A stretch of 64,000 bases of DNA, from positions 1 through 64,000 of the forward strand of contig NZ_RSFE01000003.1 in assembly GCF_004025325.1 (NCBI RefSeq). Reading direction: 5' to 3'. A program made the translations under genes and the position numbers. Under the pieces are notes generated by a model, which had not been told where the DNA came from, made no database searches, and worked only from the letters and a program-made list of their open reading frames with translations. The DNA comes from Pseudidiomarina gelatinasegens. Lineage in GTDB: Bacteria > Pseudomonadota > Gammaproteobacteria > Enterobacterales > Alteromonadaceae. Positions within the stretch are counted from its first letter, which is position 1, and the number at the start of each line of letters is the position of its first letter. This document shows, one piece after another, positions 41,577 through 51,229 of the stretch.

Positions 41577-42455
41577 TTATTTTTTAAACAATTGATCAAG
41601 CTTATCTTCAAATGCGTGGTAATTCAGAAAATCGTACAACTCCGCACGCGTTTGCATACTATCGACCACATCTTTTTGATGCCCTTGCGTTAGAATGCTT
41701 TCATAAACATTGAGTGCTGCTTTATTCATGGCACGGAACGCGCTCAGCGGATACAGCACCAATTCAATGCCGACGTCCGCCAGCTCATCCTTGCTAAATA
41801 GTGGCGTGGCACCAAACTCAGTAATGTTGGCAAGTACCGGCACATTCAAGGCATCGGTAAATGCTTTATAGTCTTCCAGGGTATGCACAGCTTCAGCGAA
41901 AATTGCATCAGCACCGGCTTCAACACAAGCTTGAGCGCGTGCAATTGCAGCTTCCAAACCTTCCTGTTGAAATGCATCGGTACGCGCCATGATAAAAAAC
42001 TTATCATCAATACGAGCATCAACTGCAGCTTTAACACGGTCAACCATTTCTACTTGAGAAACAATTTCTTTGTTCGGGCGATGGCCGCAACGTTTTTGAG
42101 CGACTTGATCTTCAATATGAAAACCTGCAGCGCCAGCACGGGTCATTTCTTTAACAGTGCGCGCAATATTAAAAGCTCCACCCCACCCCGTATCCGCATC
42201 AACCAACAAAGGTACATCGGTAGCAGCGGTGATGCGACGAATGTCTTCACAAACGTCGTTCAAAGAGGTCATGCCTAAGTCAGGCAGGCCATACGATGCG
42301 TTGGCAACGCCAGCGCCTGATAAGTATAGCGCTTGGTGACCCACGCGCTCAGCCATCATCGCCGTGTAGGCATTAATTGTACCCACTATTTGCAGAGGCT
42401 TGTTGTCGGCAATGGCCTGGCGAAACTTTGCGCCAGCACTATGAATCTGTGTCAT
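41577..42455 (-). CDS. prpB: PrpB, 2-methylisocitrate lyase
   Basis: 292 aa, isocitrate-lyase/PEP-mutase family. It splits 2-methylisocitrate to pyruvate and succinate. Motif [11 protein letters not shown] (catalytic Cys), metal ligands in DADTGWGG and [14 protein letters not shown]. It is the first structural gene after the regulator, with only 1 bp between prpB and the regulator stop. Confidence 0.96.
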   Translation of the reverse strand: MTQIHSAGAKFRQAIADNKPLQIVGTINAYTAMMAERVGHQALYLSGAGVANASYGLPDLGMTSLNDVCEDIRRITAATDVPLLVDADTGWGGAFNIARTVKEMTRAGAAGFHIEDQVAQKRCGHRPNKEIVSQVEMVDRVKAAVDARIDDKFFIMARTDAFQQEGLEAAIARAQACVEAGADAIFAEAVHTLEDYKAFTDALNVPVLANITEFGATPLFSKDELADVGIELVLYPLSAFRAMNKAALNVYESILTQGHQKDVVDSMQTRAELYDFLNYHAFEDKLDQLFKK

Positions 42456-42456
42456 G

Positions 42457-43158
42457 TTACTTCCCCAATTGTTGCAGTTTTAATTCAATATTGCCGCGCG
42501 ACGCAGCAATGTGACGGCGCATCAACAGATCCGCCAATTCACCATCGCGGCTCGCAATGGCATTAATAATTGCTTTGTGTTCATCAAATGCCCGCGATAC
42601 CCGTGGCCCGTTCATACCCAGTTGCACCCGATACATGCGCACTAAAAAGTACAGCTCGTCGCACAACATATTAATCAGATAAGGATTTTTGCTACCCAAG
42701 ATGATGCGATAATGGAAATCTAAATCACCGGCTTCTTGATAATAACTCTCACCTTCACGCACGCGTTGTGACGCTAAATGCTGGTCCAACAATTCTTGCA
42801 ACTGATTAACTTCATGCTCATCCATGTTTTCGGCCGCTAACCGACAAGCTAATCCCTCCAGTTCCTCACGGATCTGGTATAATGCTTTTAAACCGTCAGC
42901 GGACAGGGTTACAACGCGAGCGCCAGCGTTCGGAATACGCTCAATTAAGTGACAGCGCTCTAGGCGCGCCATAGCTTCACGCAATGGCGCTCGGCTTACG
43001 TCAAATTTTCGCGCAAGTTCAGGCTCACTGATTTTACTGCCTGCTGCAATCTCGCCTTCAACAATGGCGCGTTGCATTTCAAGCAGTAAGCGGTCGGACG
43101 ATGTTACCGGCGAGCGCCACAACGGGCTCTGAAGTGTTTCTGTCATAATTGTCGACAT
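42457..43158 (-). CDS. prpR: GntR/FadR-family regulator of the prp operon
   Basis: 233 aa. N-terminal winged HTH ([34 protein letters not shown]) and C-terminal FCD ligand domain ([12 protein letters not shown] with His/Asp metal-type residues). First gene of the operon. An ATG at 43146 (M5) is an alternative start; the operator-like sequence overlaps the first ATG. A 2-methylcitrate-pathway metabolite as ligand is inferred. This is a GntR-type regulator, unlike the sigma54 PrpR of enterics. Confidence 0.85.
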   Translation of the reverse strand: MSTIMTETLQSPLWRSPVTSSDRLLLEMQRAIVEGEIAAGSKISEPELARKFDVSRAPLREAMARLERCHLIERIPNAGARVVTLSADGLKALYQIREELEGLACRLAAENMDEHEVNQLQELLDQHLASQRVREGESYYQEAGDLDFHYRIILGSKNPYLINMLCDELYFLVRMYRVQLGMNGPRVSRAFDEHKAIINAIASRDGELADLLMRRHIAASRGNIELKLQQLGK

Positions 43159-43159
43159 G
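43148..43159. promoter_or_regulatory. Operator half-matching ATTGTCGACAAT, overlapping prpR start
   Basis: ATTGTCGACATG at the prpR translation start matches the perfect palindrome at 43222-43233 at the first 10 of 12 positions. Paired sites fit autoregulation by the GntR protein. Confidence 0.5.
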
Positions 43160-43221
43160 TTTAAATGATAAGTCGCATTTTACGAGGAATAAAAGCAAAT
43201 TCCAAGCGCCTTATCGAATTT

Positions 43222-43233
43222 ATTGTCGACAAT
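43222..43233. promoter_or_regulatory. Perfect palindrome ATTGTCGACAAT, putative GntR operator
   Basis: 12-bp perfect palindrome between prpR and the MHYT gene. Spacing to the second copy (43148) is 74 bp, near seven helical turns. FadR-type GntR regulators bind short palindromes of this kind. Confidence 0.6.
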
Positions 43234-43293
43234 CAATAAATGAACCACTTGACATCATCCTACGTAATATAAAAAAACATCTCTAAGGCACGT

Positions 43294-45426
43294 ATGACCG
43301 AGTTGCTTAAAACATTTCTCGATTTTGGCCAGGCAAATCAAAGCTTGGTAACAGGCGAACATAATCTCCCATTAGTGCTGCTTTCGTACTTCGTTGCTTT
43401 ACTGGGCGTTTATACGTCGTTACTGACGCTCACACGAGCAAGCTCCTATCGCCAACCGAAATTTCGAAGAATTTGGATATTTGTAAGTGCATGCATAGCT
43501 GGCATTACAGTCTGGAGTATGCACTTTATTGGTATGATTGCCTTTCAGATTCCTGTGGCTATGAAACATCATGTTGGCATTACACTAGTTTCTGTGCTGC
43601 CTGCTATTTTTGCAAATTGGTATGCCTTGGCCACTCAGGTCAAAGTGGATGCCCCCTATCAGGCTGGCTTAATCAAGACAATTTTCGCAGGCTTAGTTTT
43701 AGGCCTCGGCATTGGCGCCATGCATTATATTGGCATGGCCGCTATGCAATTTAATGGCGTGCTGTTATACGATGTGCGCTGGTTTATGAAGTCAATTGTT
43801 GTCGCGTTATTGCTTGGCACCATCGCCATGCTCACCTATCGTGCTATGGCGCAGTGGGCACAACGCACAGAGCTTGAGCGACTGTTCAGCAGACTATTTC
43901 CTGCCGCTGTTATCGCACTTGCTATTAGTGCTATGCATTATACCGCGATGTTTGCGGCTCGCTTTTATGCCACCCTCAACACTAACGGTGTCCATCAGCA
44001 TGATGAATGGCTAGCCTACACCATTGGTTTTGCGGCCATGCTGGCGGCAGTCGCGGCTGTGATTGGAACCCAAGTAGATAAGCGCATATACACGCAGGCT
44101 AAATCGCAAAAGGCCGCCAACAAAATAATCCATAATCTGGCAACCCAAGACAATTTAACCGGCTTAGCAAACCGGCAAATGTTGCTCGACCGATTGCAGC
44201 AACTTACCGGTTACCATTTCGCGTTGGCCATTTTTGATCTCGATAAGTTTAAAGCACTCAATAATACTTATGGCGCTAGCTATGGCGATTTGATGCTACA
44301 ACAAGTCGCAAAACGCCTGCGTGACATATTAACCACCGAAGCCAGCTCATCAAGTTTCGCTTCGCGCCTTGGCGGCAATGAATTTGCCGTCATTTTGCCG
44401 TGTCCGCATGAAACTGATGTGGCGGCCTCAGAAAATACAGTTTTGCGATTGATAAAAGATATCCAGAAGCAGTTGGAACAATCTTATCAGTTAGGTCACT
44501 TTACCCATCTTTCGACAGTTTCAGTTGGAATCACCCGATTTAGTGCGGGCTCTGATGCCGACACAGTTTTAGGCCAAGCTAGCCTAGCCTTGGCCCACGC
44601 AAAAAACGATCACCATCACAGTGGTATTGAAATTTTCCGCACTAAATTTGCTGAGCAGGCCACACAACGCATAAACTTAGAACACGATCTTCGGCCGGCT
44701 ATCGAGAAACAAGAACTGCAACTTTACGTGCAAGCTCAAGTGAATAACGACGATCAGGTGGTAGGTGCTGAAGCCCTGCTGCGGTGGCAACACCCCAAGC
44801 ATGGATTCATTTCGCCAGCGGAATTTATTCCGTTAGCCGAAGAAACTGGCTTAATTATTCCGTTGGGGCATTTAATCATTGAACAAGCCTGCGAAATATT
44901 AAATAACTGGCAACAGCAACCAGAAACTCAGCAGCTTACCCTGGCGGTGAATGTTAGCGGACGCCAATTTCAACAACCCGACTTTGTTCAGGGGCTGCTC
45001 GCACAAATCAAGTACCACGGTATTCAACCACAGTTACTGAAGTTGGAAGTCACAGAGAGTGTCATGGTGCACGATGTTGATTTAGTTGCGGATAAAATGA
45101 ATGAACTGCAAAAAATTGGGGTGCATTTCGCGATTGATGATTTCGGTACCGGTTACTCGTCAATGGCTTACTTGGCGGAACTTCCATTCGAAACGTTAAA
45201 AATTGACTTGAGTTTCATTCGTGAAATGCTCACCCAACCGTCTATGGCTTCGATCGTGCGCGCGATGATTCAATTGGCGCATAGTCTTGATTTGAAGATT
45301 ATCGCTGAAGGTGTCGAAACTCAGGCGCAACGTGACTATTTGGCTGCACATGGCTGCGACCTTTATCAGGGCTACTTATTTGGACGCCCTGCACCCGCCA
45401 GCGACTTTCTTAAGAGTCTCAGTTAG
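43294..45426 (+). CDS. MHYT-GGDEF-EAL c-di-GMP protein, probable phosphodiesterase
   Basis: 710 aa. An N-terminal MHYT sensor domain with about seven helices contains three motif repeats (MHFIGM, MHYIGM, MHYTAM), thought to bind a metal and sense gas or redox. It is followed by a GGDEF domain whose motif reads GGNEF in RLGGNEFAVIL (probably inactive cyclase) and an intact EAL domain (GAEALLRW, KLEVTESVM, IDDFGTGYSSMAYL, LKIDLSFI, AEGVETQ). Net phosphodiesterase activity is inferred. It is divergent from prpR. Confidence 0.9.
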   Translation: MTELLKTFLDFGQANQSLVTGEHNLPLVLLSYFVALLGVYTSLLTLTRASSYRQPKFRRIWIFVSACIAGITVWSMHFIGMIAFQIPVAMKHHVGITLVSVLPAIFANWYALATQVKVDAPYQAGLIKTIFAGLVLGLGIGAMHYIGMAAMQFNGVLLYDVRWFMKSIVVALLLGTIAMLTYRAMAQWAQRTELERLFSRLFPAAVIALAISAMHYTAMFAARFYATLNTNGVHQHDEWLAYTIGFAAMLAAVAAVIGTQVDKRIYTQAKSQKAANKIIHNLATQDNLTGLANRQMLLDRLQQLTGYHFALAIFDLDKFKALNNTYGASYGDLMLQQVAKRLRDILTTEASSSSFASRLGGNEFAVILPCPHETDVAASENTVLRLIKDIQKQLEQSYQLGHFTHLSTVSVGITRFSAGSDADTVLGQASLALAHAKNDHHHSGIEIFRTKFAEQATQRINLEHDLRPAIEKQELQLYVQAQVNNDDQVVGAEALLRWQHPKHGFISPAEFIPLAEETGLIIPLGHLIIEQACEILNNWQQQPETQQLTLAVNVSGRQFQQPDFVQGLLAQIKYHGIQPQLLKLEVTESVMVHDVDLVADKMNELQKIGVHFAIDDFGTGYSSMAYLAELPFETLKIDLSFIREMLTQPSMASIVRAMIQLAHSLDLKIIAEGVETQAQRDYLAAHGCDLYQGYLFGRPAPASDFLKSLS

Positions 45427-45739
45427 TGCCGTACACGCTCACATGAAGCTGATTTTGGCCGTCATACTGCACATTAAATCCAATCGTTGATTTTTCCTTG
45501 TTTGCGAATATGTCCGTGGTAATCACCGTTGCAGCACAGAGCACCTCACCAGTTACATAATTGGTTCGCAACGTACTGATATGTTCGATGTGAATCGCTT
45601 TATTTGCCACTGTACCGGCTCCTACGGCCTGCATCAGCGCCGAGCGGGCCTGGATCGTTTCACAGGCAGGGTGTATGTCACCACAGCCGGCAAGCAAGAT
45701 ACTGTTAGCGCACGCAAATACAACAACTGAACGATGCAA
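45419..45739 (-). CDS. Small lipoprotein
   Basis: 106 aa from a TTG preceded by GGAGG. Lipobox LLAGC with Cys19. Mature part has a short Cys pair (CGDIHPACETIQ) and a beta-rich end (FNVQYDGQNQLHVSVY). No family recognised. The stop overlaps the convergent MHYT gene by 8 bp. Confidence 0.65.
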   Translation of the reverse strand: MHRSVVVFACANSILLAGCGDIHPACETIQARSALMQAVGAGTVANKAIHIEHISTLRTNYVTGEVLCAATVITTDIFANKEKSTIGFNVQYDGQNQLHVSVYGTN

Positions 45740-45805
45740 TAGAACCTCCGTGACACCCGCAGTTCAATAAAAAGAGGAGTCCCTTCCTGACCACCTTTCC
45801 CTGAC

Positions 45806-45832
45806 TTATCTATCGGGAGATAGATAATCTTT
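45806..45832. terminator. Hairpin TTATCTATC/GATAGATAA
   Basis: Perfect 9-bp stem (45806-45814, 45819-45827) with a GGGA loop followed by TCTTTTA on the plus strand. It sits in the 200-bp gap between two minus-strand genes. T-run direction suits plus-strand transcription, which has no known source here. Confidence 0.4.
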
Positions 45833-45940
45833 TATTAACATTTACTTATGATTATTGACTTTAAGCAAGAATAAGACGCTTCTTGCCAAAACGCAATATA
45901 ACATTCGCTAGCGCAGGTAAATTTACGTCGTCAGGTTGGG

Positions 45941-46828
45941 TCAGTTATCTGGATTTTGTTGTTCCAATTCTTTTATCGCAGTGCTGGTGAAATCATTATT
46001 CAAAAACACATCATTAAGAATAGTTTGTTCCATGAAACTGCGGGTACCTGATTTTGTGGGGAAGCGCACAATTAAGTGAATTTCACCGGCGGCCGGCACC
46101 GAGATGGTCACGCGAGGATCAGCCGATGGCACATCAATACCGCGATGATCACTCATACGTTGCATGTACCGCCGAGCTTGCTCAACATAATCGGAACAGT
46201 GCCGATTGGCGGCTTCTAGGAGGGCTTGTTGCGCTGCATGCCAGTTGTCTTCACGCTTAAACGGCACGGTAAATACATGCAGCACAAAGTCATGCGTATA
46301 ACTTTCGTTGGTCACCGGCTCGGAAACAAATAGCGAATTGGGTATTGAGATCATCCGTCCGGTGCGCTGATGCGAATGTTTGCCCGGCCCTACTTCCAAT
46401 ATTGTGGTTGTTAGTAGATTTTGATCGATAACATCGCCACGGAAGTCTTTAATTTGTATTCGGTCACCAATACTGAATGCGCTACCGCTTGATTTAACAA
46501 GGCTGCCGGTTAAACACATGATGAGTTCTTTCGTGGCAACGACGAATGCCACCGCAATGGCAACAATTCCGAGTGCTAATGTGCGCAGTTCTTCTGCCCA
46601 GATGAGCATGAGGCCAACCACCATCAGCAACAACAGTGCATTACGCGTGTGGACAAACCAACGCCGACGCAAGTCAGTTGAACGGACACTTTTACGAATA
46701 AATTTAGCAAGAATTGCACGCGCGATAACAATCGCGGCAATCAAGATCAGAGTCGAGATAACGGGCCGCAACAATTGCTCCGAAAATTGAAACTCGCTGA
46801 ACAAATTCGTGAGTGAATCCGTATACAT
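45941..46828 (-). CDS. MscS-family mechanosensitive ion channel
   Basis: 295 aa. N-terminal membrane helices followed by the MscS pore helix and middle beta domain: ALGIVAIAVAFVVATKELIMCLTGS and the FSIGDRIQIKDFRGDVIDQNLLTTTILEVGPG motif. It opens under hypo-osmotic tension to release solutes. The C-terminal cage is shorter than in E. coli MscS. Confidence 0.88.
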   Translation of the reverse strand: MYTDSLTNLFSEFQFSEQLLRPVISTLILIAAIVIARAILAKFIRKSVRSTDLRRRWFVHTRNALLLLMVVGLMLIWAEELRTLALGIVAIAVAFVVATKELIMCLTGSLVKSSGSAFSIGDRIQIKDFRGDVIDQNLLTTTILEVGPGKHSHQRTGRMISIPNSLFVSEPVTNESYTHDFVLHVFTVPFKREDNWHAAQQALLEAANRHCSDYVEQARRYMQRMSDHRGIDVPSADPRVTISVPAAGEIHLIVRFPTKSGTRSFMEQTILNDVFLNNDFTSTAIKELEQQNPDN

Positions 46829-46956
46829 AGTTATATTTGTTCCCTATTCAATGCGTGGTTAGTCATCATACATCAGATTACGAATTATGGTGCCAGCTGC
46901 TCGAGTAAATTTGATGTATATGCTATCTTTTATAGCCCAACAAGAGGAGTAACAGT

Positions 46957-47541
46957 ATGTCTCTAAGAAATATTTTGGTGAGCAGTTTTATTTCAGCTGG
47001 TCTTTTCATGAGTGTCGCACATGCTGACACTTGGCAGCTCGACAGTGACAACTCGGAACTCAGTTTTGTTTCAGTTAAAAATGACCATGTTGCTGAAGTG
47101 CATCGTTTTACAGAACTTCAAGGTGAGTGGCAAAACAATACCGTCACCATCGAAATTCCAGTCGTTAGTCTAGACACACAAATTCCTATTCGTAACGAAC
47201 GCATGCTTGAGCACTTATTTAATTCCAATGAGTACCCTATTGTAAGTGCTAAAGCGACACTTGAAGACACCGTGTTACTCGACATGCCTGTGGGTGGAAC
47301 TTTGCCATTATCAGCCGATATGATGGTTTACATTGCTGGCGATTCTGACACGGTAAGCGCGCACATGCAGGTAACGCGCCTTAGCGAAAATCGCTTTCTG
47401 GCAACCACAACACAGCCAATTATTATCGACACCAAAGCATTCGGCTTAGTTAGCGGTATTGACAAGCTACGTGAAATTGCAGGTTTAGCGCGGATTGATT
47501 ATAGCGTTCCGGTTACCTTTAGTGTGCAGTTTAGCCGTTAA
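46957..47541 (+). CDS. YceI-family periplasmic lipid-binding-like protein
   Basis: 194 aa. Signal peptide ends SVAHA. YceI lipocalin-like core: DTWQLDSDNSELSFVSVKND, PVVSLDTQIPIRNERMLEHLF, YPIVSAKA and a terminal DYSVPVTFSVQFS. YceI proteins bind isoprenoid-type lipids or quinones. The stop overlaps the GNAT start by one base. Confidence 0.9.
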   Translation: MSLRNILVSSFISAGLFMSVAHADTWQLDSDNSELSFVSVKNDHVAEVHRFTELQGEWQNNTVTIEIPVVSLDTQIPIRNERMLEHLFNSNEYPIVSAKATLEDTVLLDMPVGGTLPLSADMMVYIAGDSDTVSAHMQVTRLSENRFLATTTQPIIIDTKAFGLVSGIDKLREIAGLARIDYSVPVTFSVQFSR

Positions 47542-47990
47542 TGCAAACCGATTTGACGATTCGGCAGGCACGCGCGGCTGACGTGCCCCAGCTGGAAGCT
47601 CTTGAGCGCAATACATACGCGCTTGAGGGCTACCCGAGTGCGCTATTTTATCAAGCAATCGCGCAGTGGCCCGAGTTCACTATTGTTGCAACCAAGTCGA
47701 ATCGGGTATTGGGGTATTTGTTGGCCGCACCTGGCACCAATAGTGAACTTTGGATCATGTCATTATTGATTGACTCAATGGCCCGCGGTCAAGGCATCGG
47801 CGCTGTGTTAGTCAAGCATCTGATAAACCACATCAGTCAATCGCCGAGTAAGTTTAAGCACCTAAAGCTAAGCGTTTCACCAACCAACCTAGCAGCCATA
47901 GCGCTGTATCAAAAAATGGGGTTTTCTACACAGAATCAAATCGATGACTTTTTGGGCCCTGGCGAACCAAGATTGATCATGCGTTACTAA
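47541..47990 (+). CDS. GNAT-family N-acetyltransferase
   Basis: 149 aa single GNAT domain. Acetyl-CoA-binding motif A is SLLIDSMARGQGIGAVLVKHLI (R/Q-x-x-G-x-G/A). The C-terminal segment NLAAIALYQKMGF is typical of motif B. Substrate unknown. Coupled to the yceI-like gene by the overlapping stop/start. Confidence 0.88.
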   Translation: MQTDLTIRQARAADVPQLEALERNTYALEGYPSALFYQAIAQWPEFTIVATKSNRVLGYLLAAPGTNSELWIMSLLIDSMARGQGIGAVLVKHLINHISQSPSKFKHLKLSVSPTNLAAIALYQKMGFSTQNQIDDFLGPGEPRLIMRY

Positions 47991-48069
47991 GTATGTTGAC
48001 CTTGTAAATACATCTCCCCTATAGTGACCCGACAGACGTTCATAAAAGTTTAATAGGGCACTATCTCAA

Positions 48070-51000
48070 TTGTCGAAGGTTCGAATTAATCCACTCGTTG
48101 TGTCAGCAACGCTTTTTACTGCACTAGTCGCTACCCTAACGATTGGTGTTCTAGGCTTGTTGATGAATGCCGTGGTTGAACCGCAAAGTTTATTCGACCA
48201 AATGTTATCCAACAATTCGTCCCTTATCTGTATTGCCATAAGCTTTGCTATTGCTGGGCTCTTGTTTAAAAAACGGGTGCTACAATTTATCGGTAGTGGC
48301 GTTATTATTGCGGCAGCGTTACACAGTTTGTTGGTTGCTACGAATCTTTACAAAATACTCTTCATGCCTTGGCTAGCCGAGCTTGACGCAGCTATTTATC
48401 CCGCCATGATCGTATTATTTATCGTTCTTGGCATTATGCTCGCATTAAATCCACAACACCCTATCCAACGCATTTGGTTACGCGTTACAGCGGCACTTGT
48501 GACCTTATCGGCGCTTGCCATGCTGGCTGTGCATACCAGCTCGAACGGCTTCATGTGGTTGGGTCCCCACCCTGATATAACCAGCGTTGCCGCGGTACTC
48601 ATTCTCATTCTGGGGGTTGGCTACAGCTTACTTGCCCAGCAAGATAATCCGGTAGCGGTACTGCCAAGTAAACAAGCGATGATCATTGGCTTTGTCGCAG
48701 TCTTTCTTACCAGTTCAGTCTGGTACTTGATGGGTTATTCAAGCCTTAAAAACATTCAAGCTCAAGCGGAAGTTGAAGTAACACGGCTCGCTTCGGCGCG
48801 TGCAACTATGGCCATGGTCAATGTTCAATTAATGGAACGGATGACAGAACGCTGGGAAGTCGCCGCAGAAAATGACTTCGATTTTGATCGCCGAGCAGAC
48901 GTGCGAGCGTACCTACGCGATATTCCGCATTTACTCAGCCTCTCTGCTCTGGATGGCAATAAAGGTACGATTTGGCAGGAGCACCGTGCTGACAGCAAAA
49001 TGCCGAGTTTACAGGTGTTGGCTGACCCCGAAGTGCAGCAATGGCTTGAGCAACATCATATCGACACCAACTTTATTATTCCGGAATTGCATTTTGTACA
49101 CAGCGATCTATCCGCTGTAGCATTGATGATTCTCCCGATTGCTGACGTGGTAGATGACGTTCGCTACCTAATCGCAGTGTTCGACTTAGACACGATGCTA
49201 AATCCCGCAACACGGCTAACCAACGATCAAATCAAAGTTTATACCCGGTTATCGCAGCATGCCGAACGCAGTTTCGACATCAATAAGCCGCCACATGAAA
49301 ATGAATTAATTCTAGCGAGCAGTGAACTGCAAATATCCCATGGGCCACGGTTAGAATTAACCGCAACGTTATATGATTTTTCGGAGCTATCCTGGGCCGC
49401 CAACATGCGTACGGCGATTGTTGCGTTAGGGCTATTATTTAGTTTGGCTTTCGTGCTGATGTTTGAGCAAAATAAAGCATTACGCCATCACAGTCAGCGC
49501 ATTGCGCTCAGTCAGCGTAAAATTCGCAAACAGCGTCAAGAGCTGTCGATTAACGAGCAACGCTATAGAAGTTTGTTTAGCCACCATCCAGATCCGGTAT
49601 TTTCGCTCGATTGTGAAGGTCGATTTACGCACGTCAATGATGCTTTCTGTGAGCAGTTAGAGGTAACTCGAGAAGACGTTCTAAACATGCACTTCAATGC
49701 ATTTTTAAGCGATGACCAGTTTGCCCGCGTGCAACCTATTTTTGAGCAAGTTATCACTGAATTAAGCAGTCAACGTTACGATGCGATTGTCACCACGCAT
49801 ACATCTCACACACTAAAAGTGTTTAATATCACCAATTTACCGATCGTTATTGGTGGTGAAGTTATCGGTACCTTTGGCATCGGCAAAGACATTACTCAAG
49901 TGCAGCAGCAAGCCGAACAATTAGCATATCAAGCAAGCCATGACGGTTTAACAGGTCTGTATAATCGCGCAGCATTTGAGCGCGAACTCAGTACTATGCT
50001 TGCTCAACAACGGCAATTAAAGGACGACAACCTGCTGGCGGTTCTATTTGTTGATTTGGATGGGTTTAAGCCGGTTAACGACAGTTTAGGGTTAAAGGTT
50101 GGCGACGAGATTTTGCAGCACGTTGCTGCAAGGCTTCAGGCCTGCATCAAGGCACCAAACTTCTTGGCGCGCTTTAGCGGCGATGAGTTTGTCATAGCGG
50201 TCACCCATTTAACCAGCCAAGAGCAGGTGGAAGGCTTTATACAACAAGTTATGGCGTCTATTGATGAGCCCTATGCGGTTGGTGAACATAAGATTTATTT
50301 AACCGCCAGTATTGGTGTGACGTTATCTAAACGAACAGTCAAAAATGCCCTGTCATTGATTCAGCAAGCTGATATTGCAATGTCTCAAGCTAAGCAGCAA
50401 GGTCGCAACCATTATCAGTTTTACACTGAGCAGCGTAAATCTATGTCGCAATCGGACATATTATTGCGCAGCCAACTGCAGCAAGCCATCGATGCCGAAA
50501 GCCTCAAATTGTATTACCAGCCCATCGTTGATTTATCCAATGATAAAATCGTTGCAGTTGAAGCACTTATGCGTTGGACATTGGAAGATGGTACAGCTAT
50601 TTCACCGGTTGAGTTTATTCCTTTAGCCGAGGCAACCGGACAAATCATTCCAGCGGGTCGCTGGGCGTTGAAACAAGCTTGTAAAGATATTCACGAATTG
50701 CATGATTTAGGCATAGAACGTGTCGCCGTAAACTTATCAGCGTTGCAATTTCACCGTGCTAACTTTTTTGAACAAGTTGAATCTATTTTAGCTGAAAGCC
50801 GCACCAGCACCGATATGATTGAACTCGAGTTAACCGAAAGTATCTTGATGGAGAATACCTCGAACGCCATCACCGTGCTGGAACGGATGCGTGAAATCGG
50901 TATTAGTGTATCCATTGATGACTTTGGTACGGGTTTCTCTGGGCTGAGTTACTTAAAAACCTTGCCGGTAAGTAAATTAAAAATAGACCGCGCTTTTATC

Positions 51001-51216
51001 AAGGAGCTGTCAGATTCTTCAAGTGATCGTGCAATAACTCAAGGTATTATTAATATGGCTCGCCAGGTTGGCTTGAAAGTTGTCGCTGAAGGGGTCGAAA
51101 CACGTGAGCAGCTTGCTCTTTTGAAAGACTTCGGCTGTGGCTTCGGACAAGGCTTTTACTTCGCCCGTCCGATGCCACTTACCGATTTAATCCAGTTCTT
51201 AAAATCTCGCCTTTAG
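48070..51216 (+). CDS. Membrane PAS-GGDEF-EAL protein
   Basis: 1048 aa from a TTG start; the TTG is needed to include the first helix, and no better start is seen. N-terminal multi-helix region (to about 230), a periplasmic-type sensor segment (about 230-450) and another helix, then PAS (RYRSLFSHHPDPVFSLDC), GGDEF with motif ARFSGDEFVIAV (active-type SGDEF) and EAL (VEALMRW, IELELTESILM, IDDFGTGFSGLSYL, AEGVETRE). Both cyclase and phosphodiesterase motifs look intact. Net effect on c-di-GMP not predictable. Confidence 0.9.
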   Translation: MSKVRINPLVVSATLFTALVATLTIGVLGLLMNAVVEPQSLFDQMLSNNSSLICIAISFAIAGLLFKKRVLQFIGSGVIIAAALHSLLVATNLYKILFMPWLAELDAAIYPAMIVLFIVLGIMLALNPQHPIQRIWLRVTAALVTLSALAMLAVHTSSNGFMWLGPHPDITSVAAVLILILGVGYSLLAQQDNPVAVLPSKQAMIIGFVAVFLTSSVWYLMGYSSLKNIQAQAEVEVTRLASARATMAMVNVQLMERMTERWEVAAENDFDFDRRADVRAYLRDIPHLLSLSALDGNKGTIWQEHRADSKMPSLQVLADPEVQQWLEQHHIDTNFIIPELHFVHSDLSAVALMILPIADVVDDVRYLIAVFDLDTMLNPATRLTNDQIKVYTRLSQHAERSFDINKPPHENELILASSELQISHGPRLELTATLYDFSELSWAANMRTAIVALGLLFSLAFVLMFEQNKALRHHSQRIALSQRKIRKQRQELSINEQRYRSLFSHHPDPVFSLDCEGRFTHVNDAFCEQLEVTREDVLNMHFNAFLSDDQFARVQPIFEQVITELSSQRYDAIVTTHTSHTLKVFNITNLPIVIGGEVIGTFGIGKDITQVQQQAEQLAYQASHDGLTGLYNRAAFERELSTMLAQQRQLKDDNLLAVLFVDLDGFKPVNDSLGLKVGDEILQHVAARLQACIKAPNFLARFSGDEFVIAVTHLTSQEQVEGFIQQVMASIDEPYAVGEHKIYLTASIGVTLSKRTVKNALSLIQQADIAMSQAKQQGRNHYQFYTEQRKSMSQSDILLRSQLQQAIDAESLKLYYQPIVDLSNDKIVAVEALMRWTLEDGTAISPVEFIPLAEATGQIIPAGRWALKQACKDIHELHDLGIERVAVNLSALQFHRANFFEQVESILAESRTSTDMIELELTESILMENTSNAITVLERMREIGISVSIDDFGTGFSGLSYLKTLPVSKLKIDRAFIKELSDSSSDRAITQGIINMARQVGLKVVAEGVETREQLALLKDFGCGFGQGFYFARPMPLTDLIQFLKSRL

Positions 51217-51229
51217 TTCAAGCGCTGCT

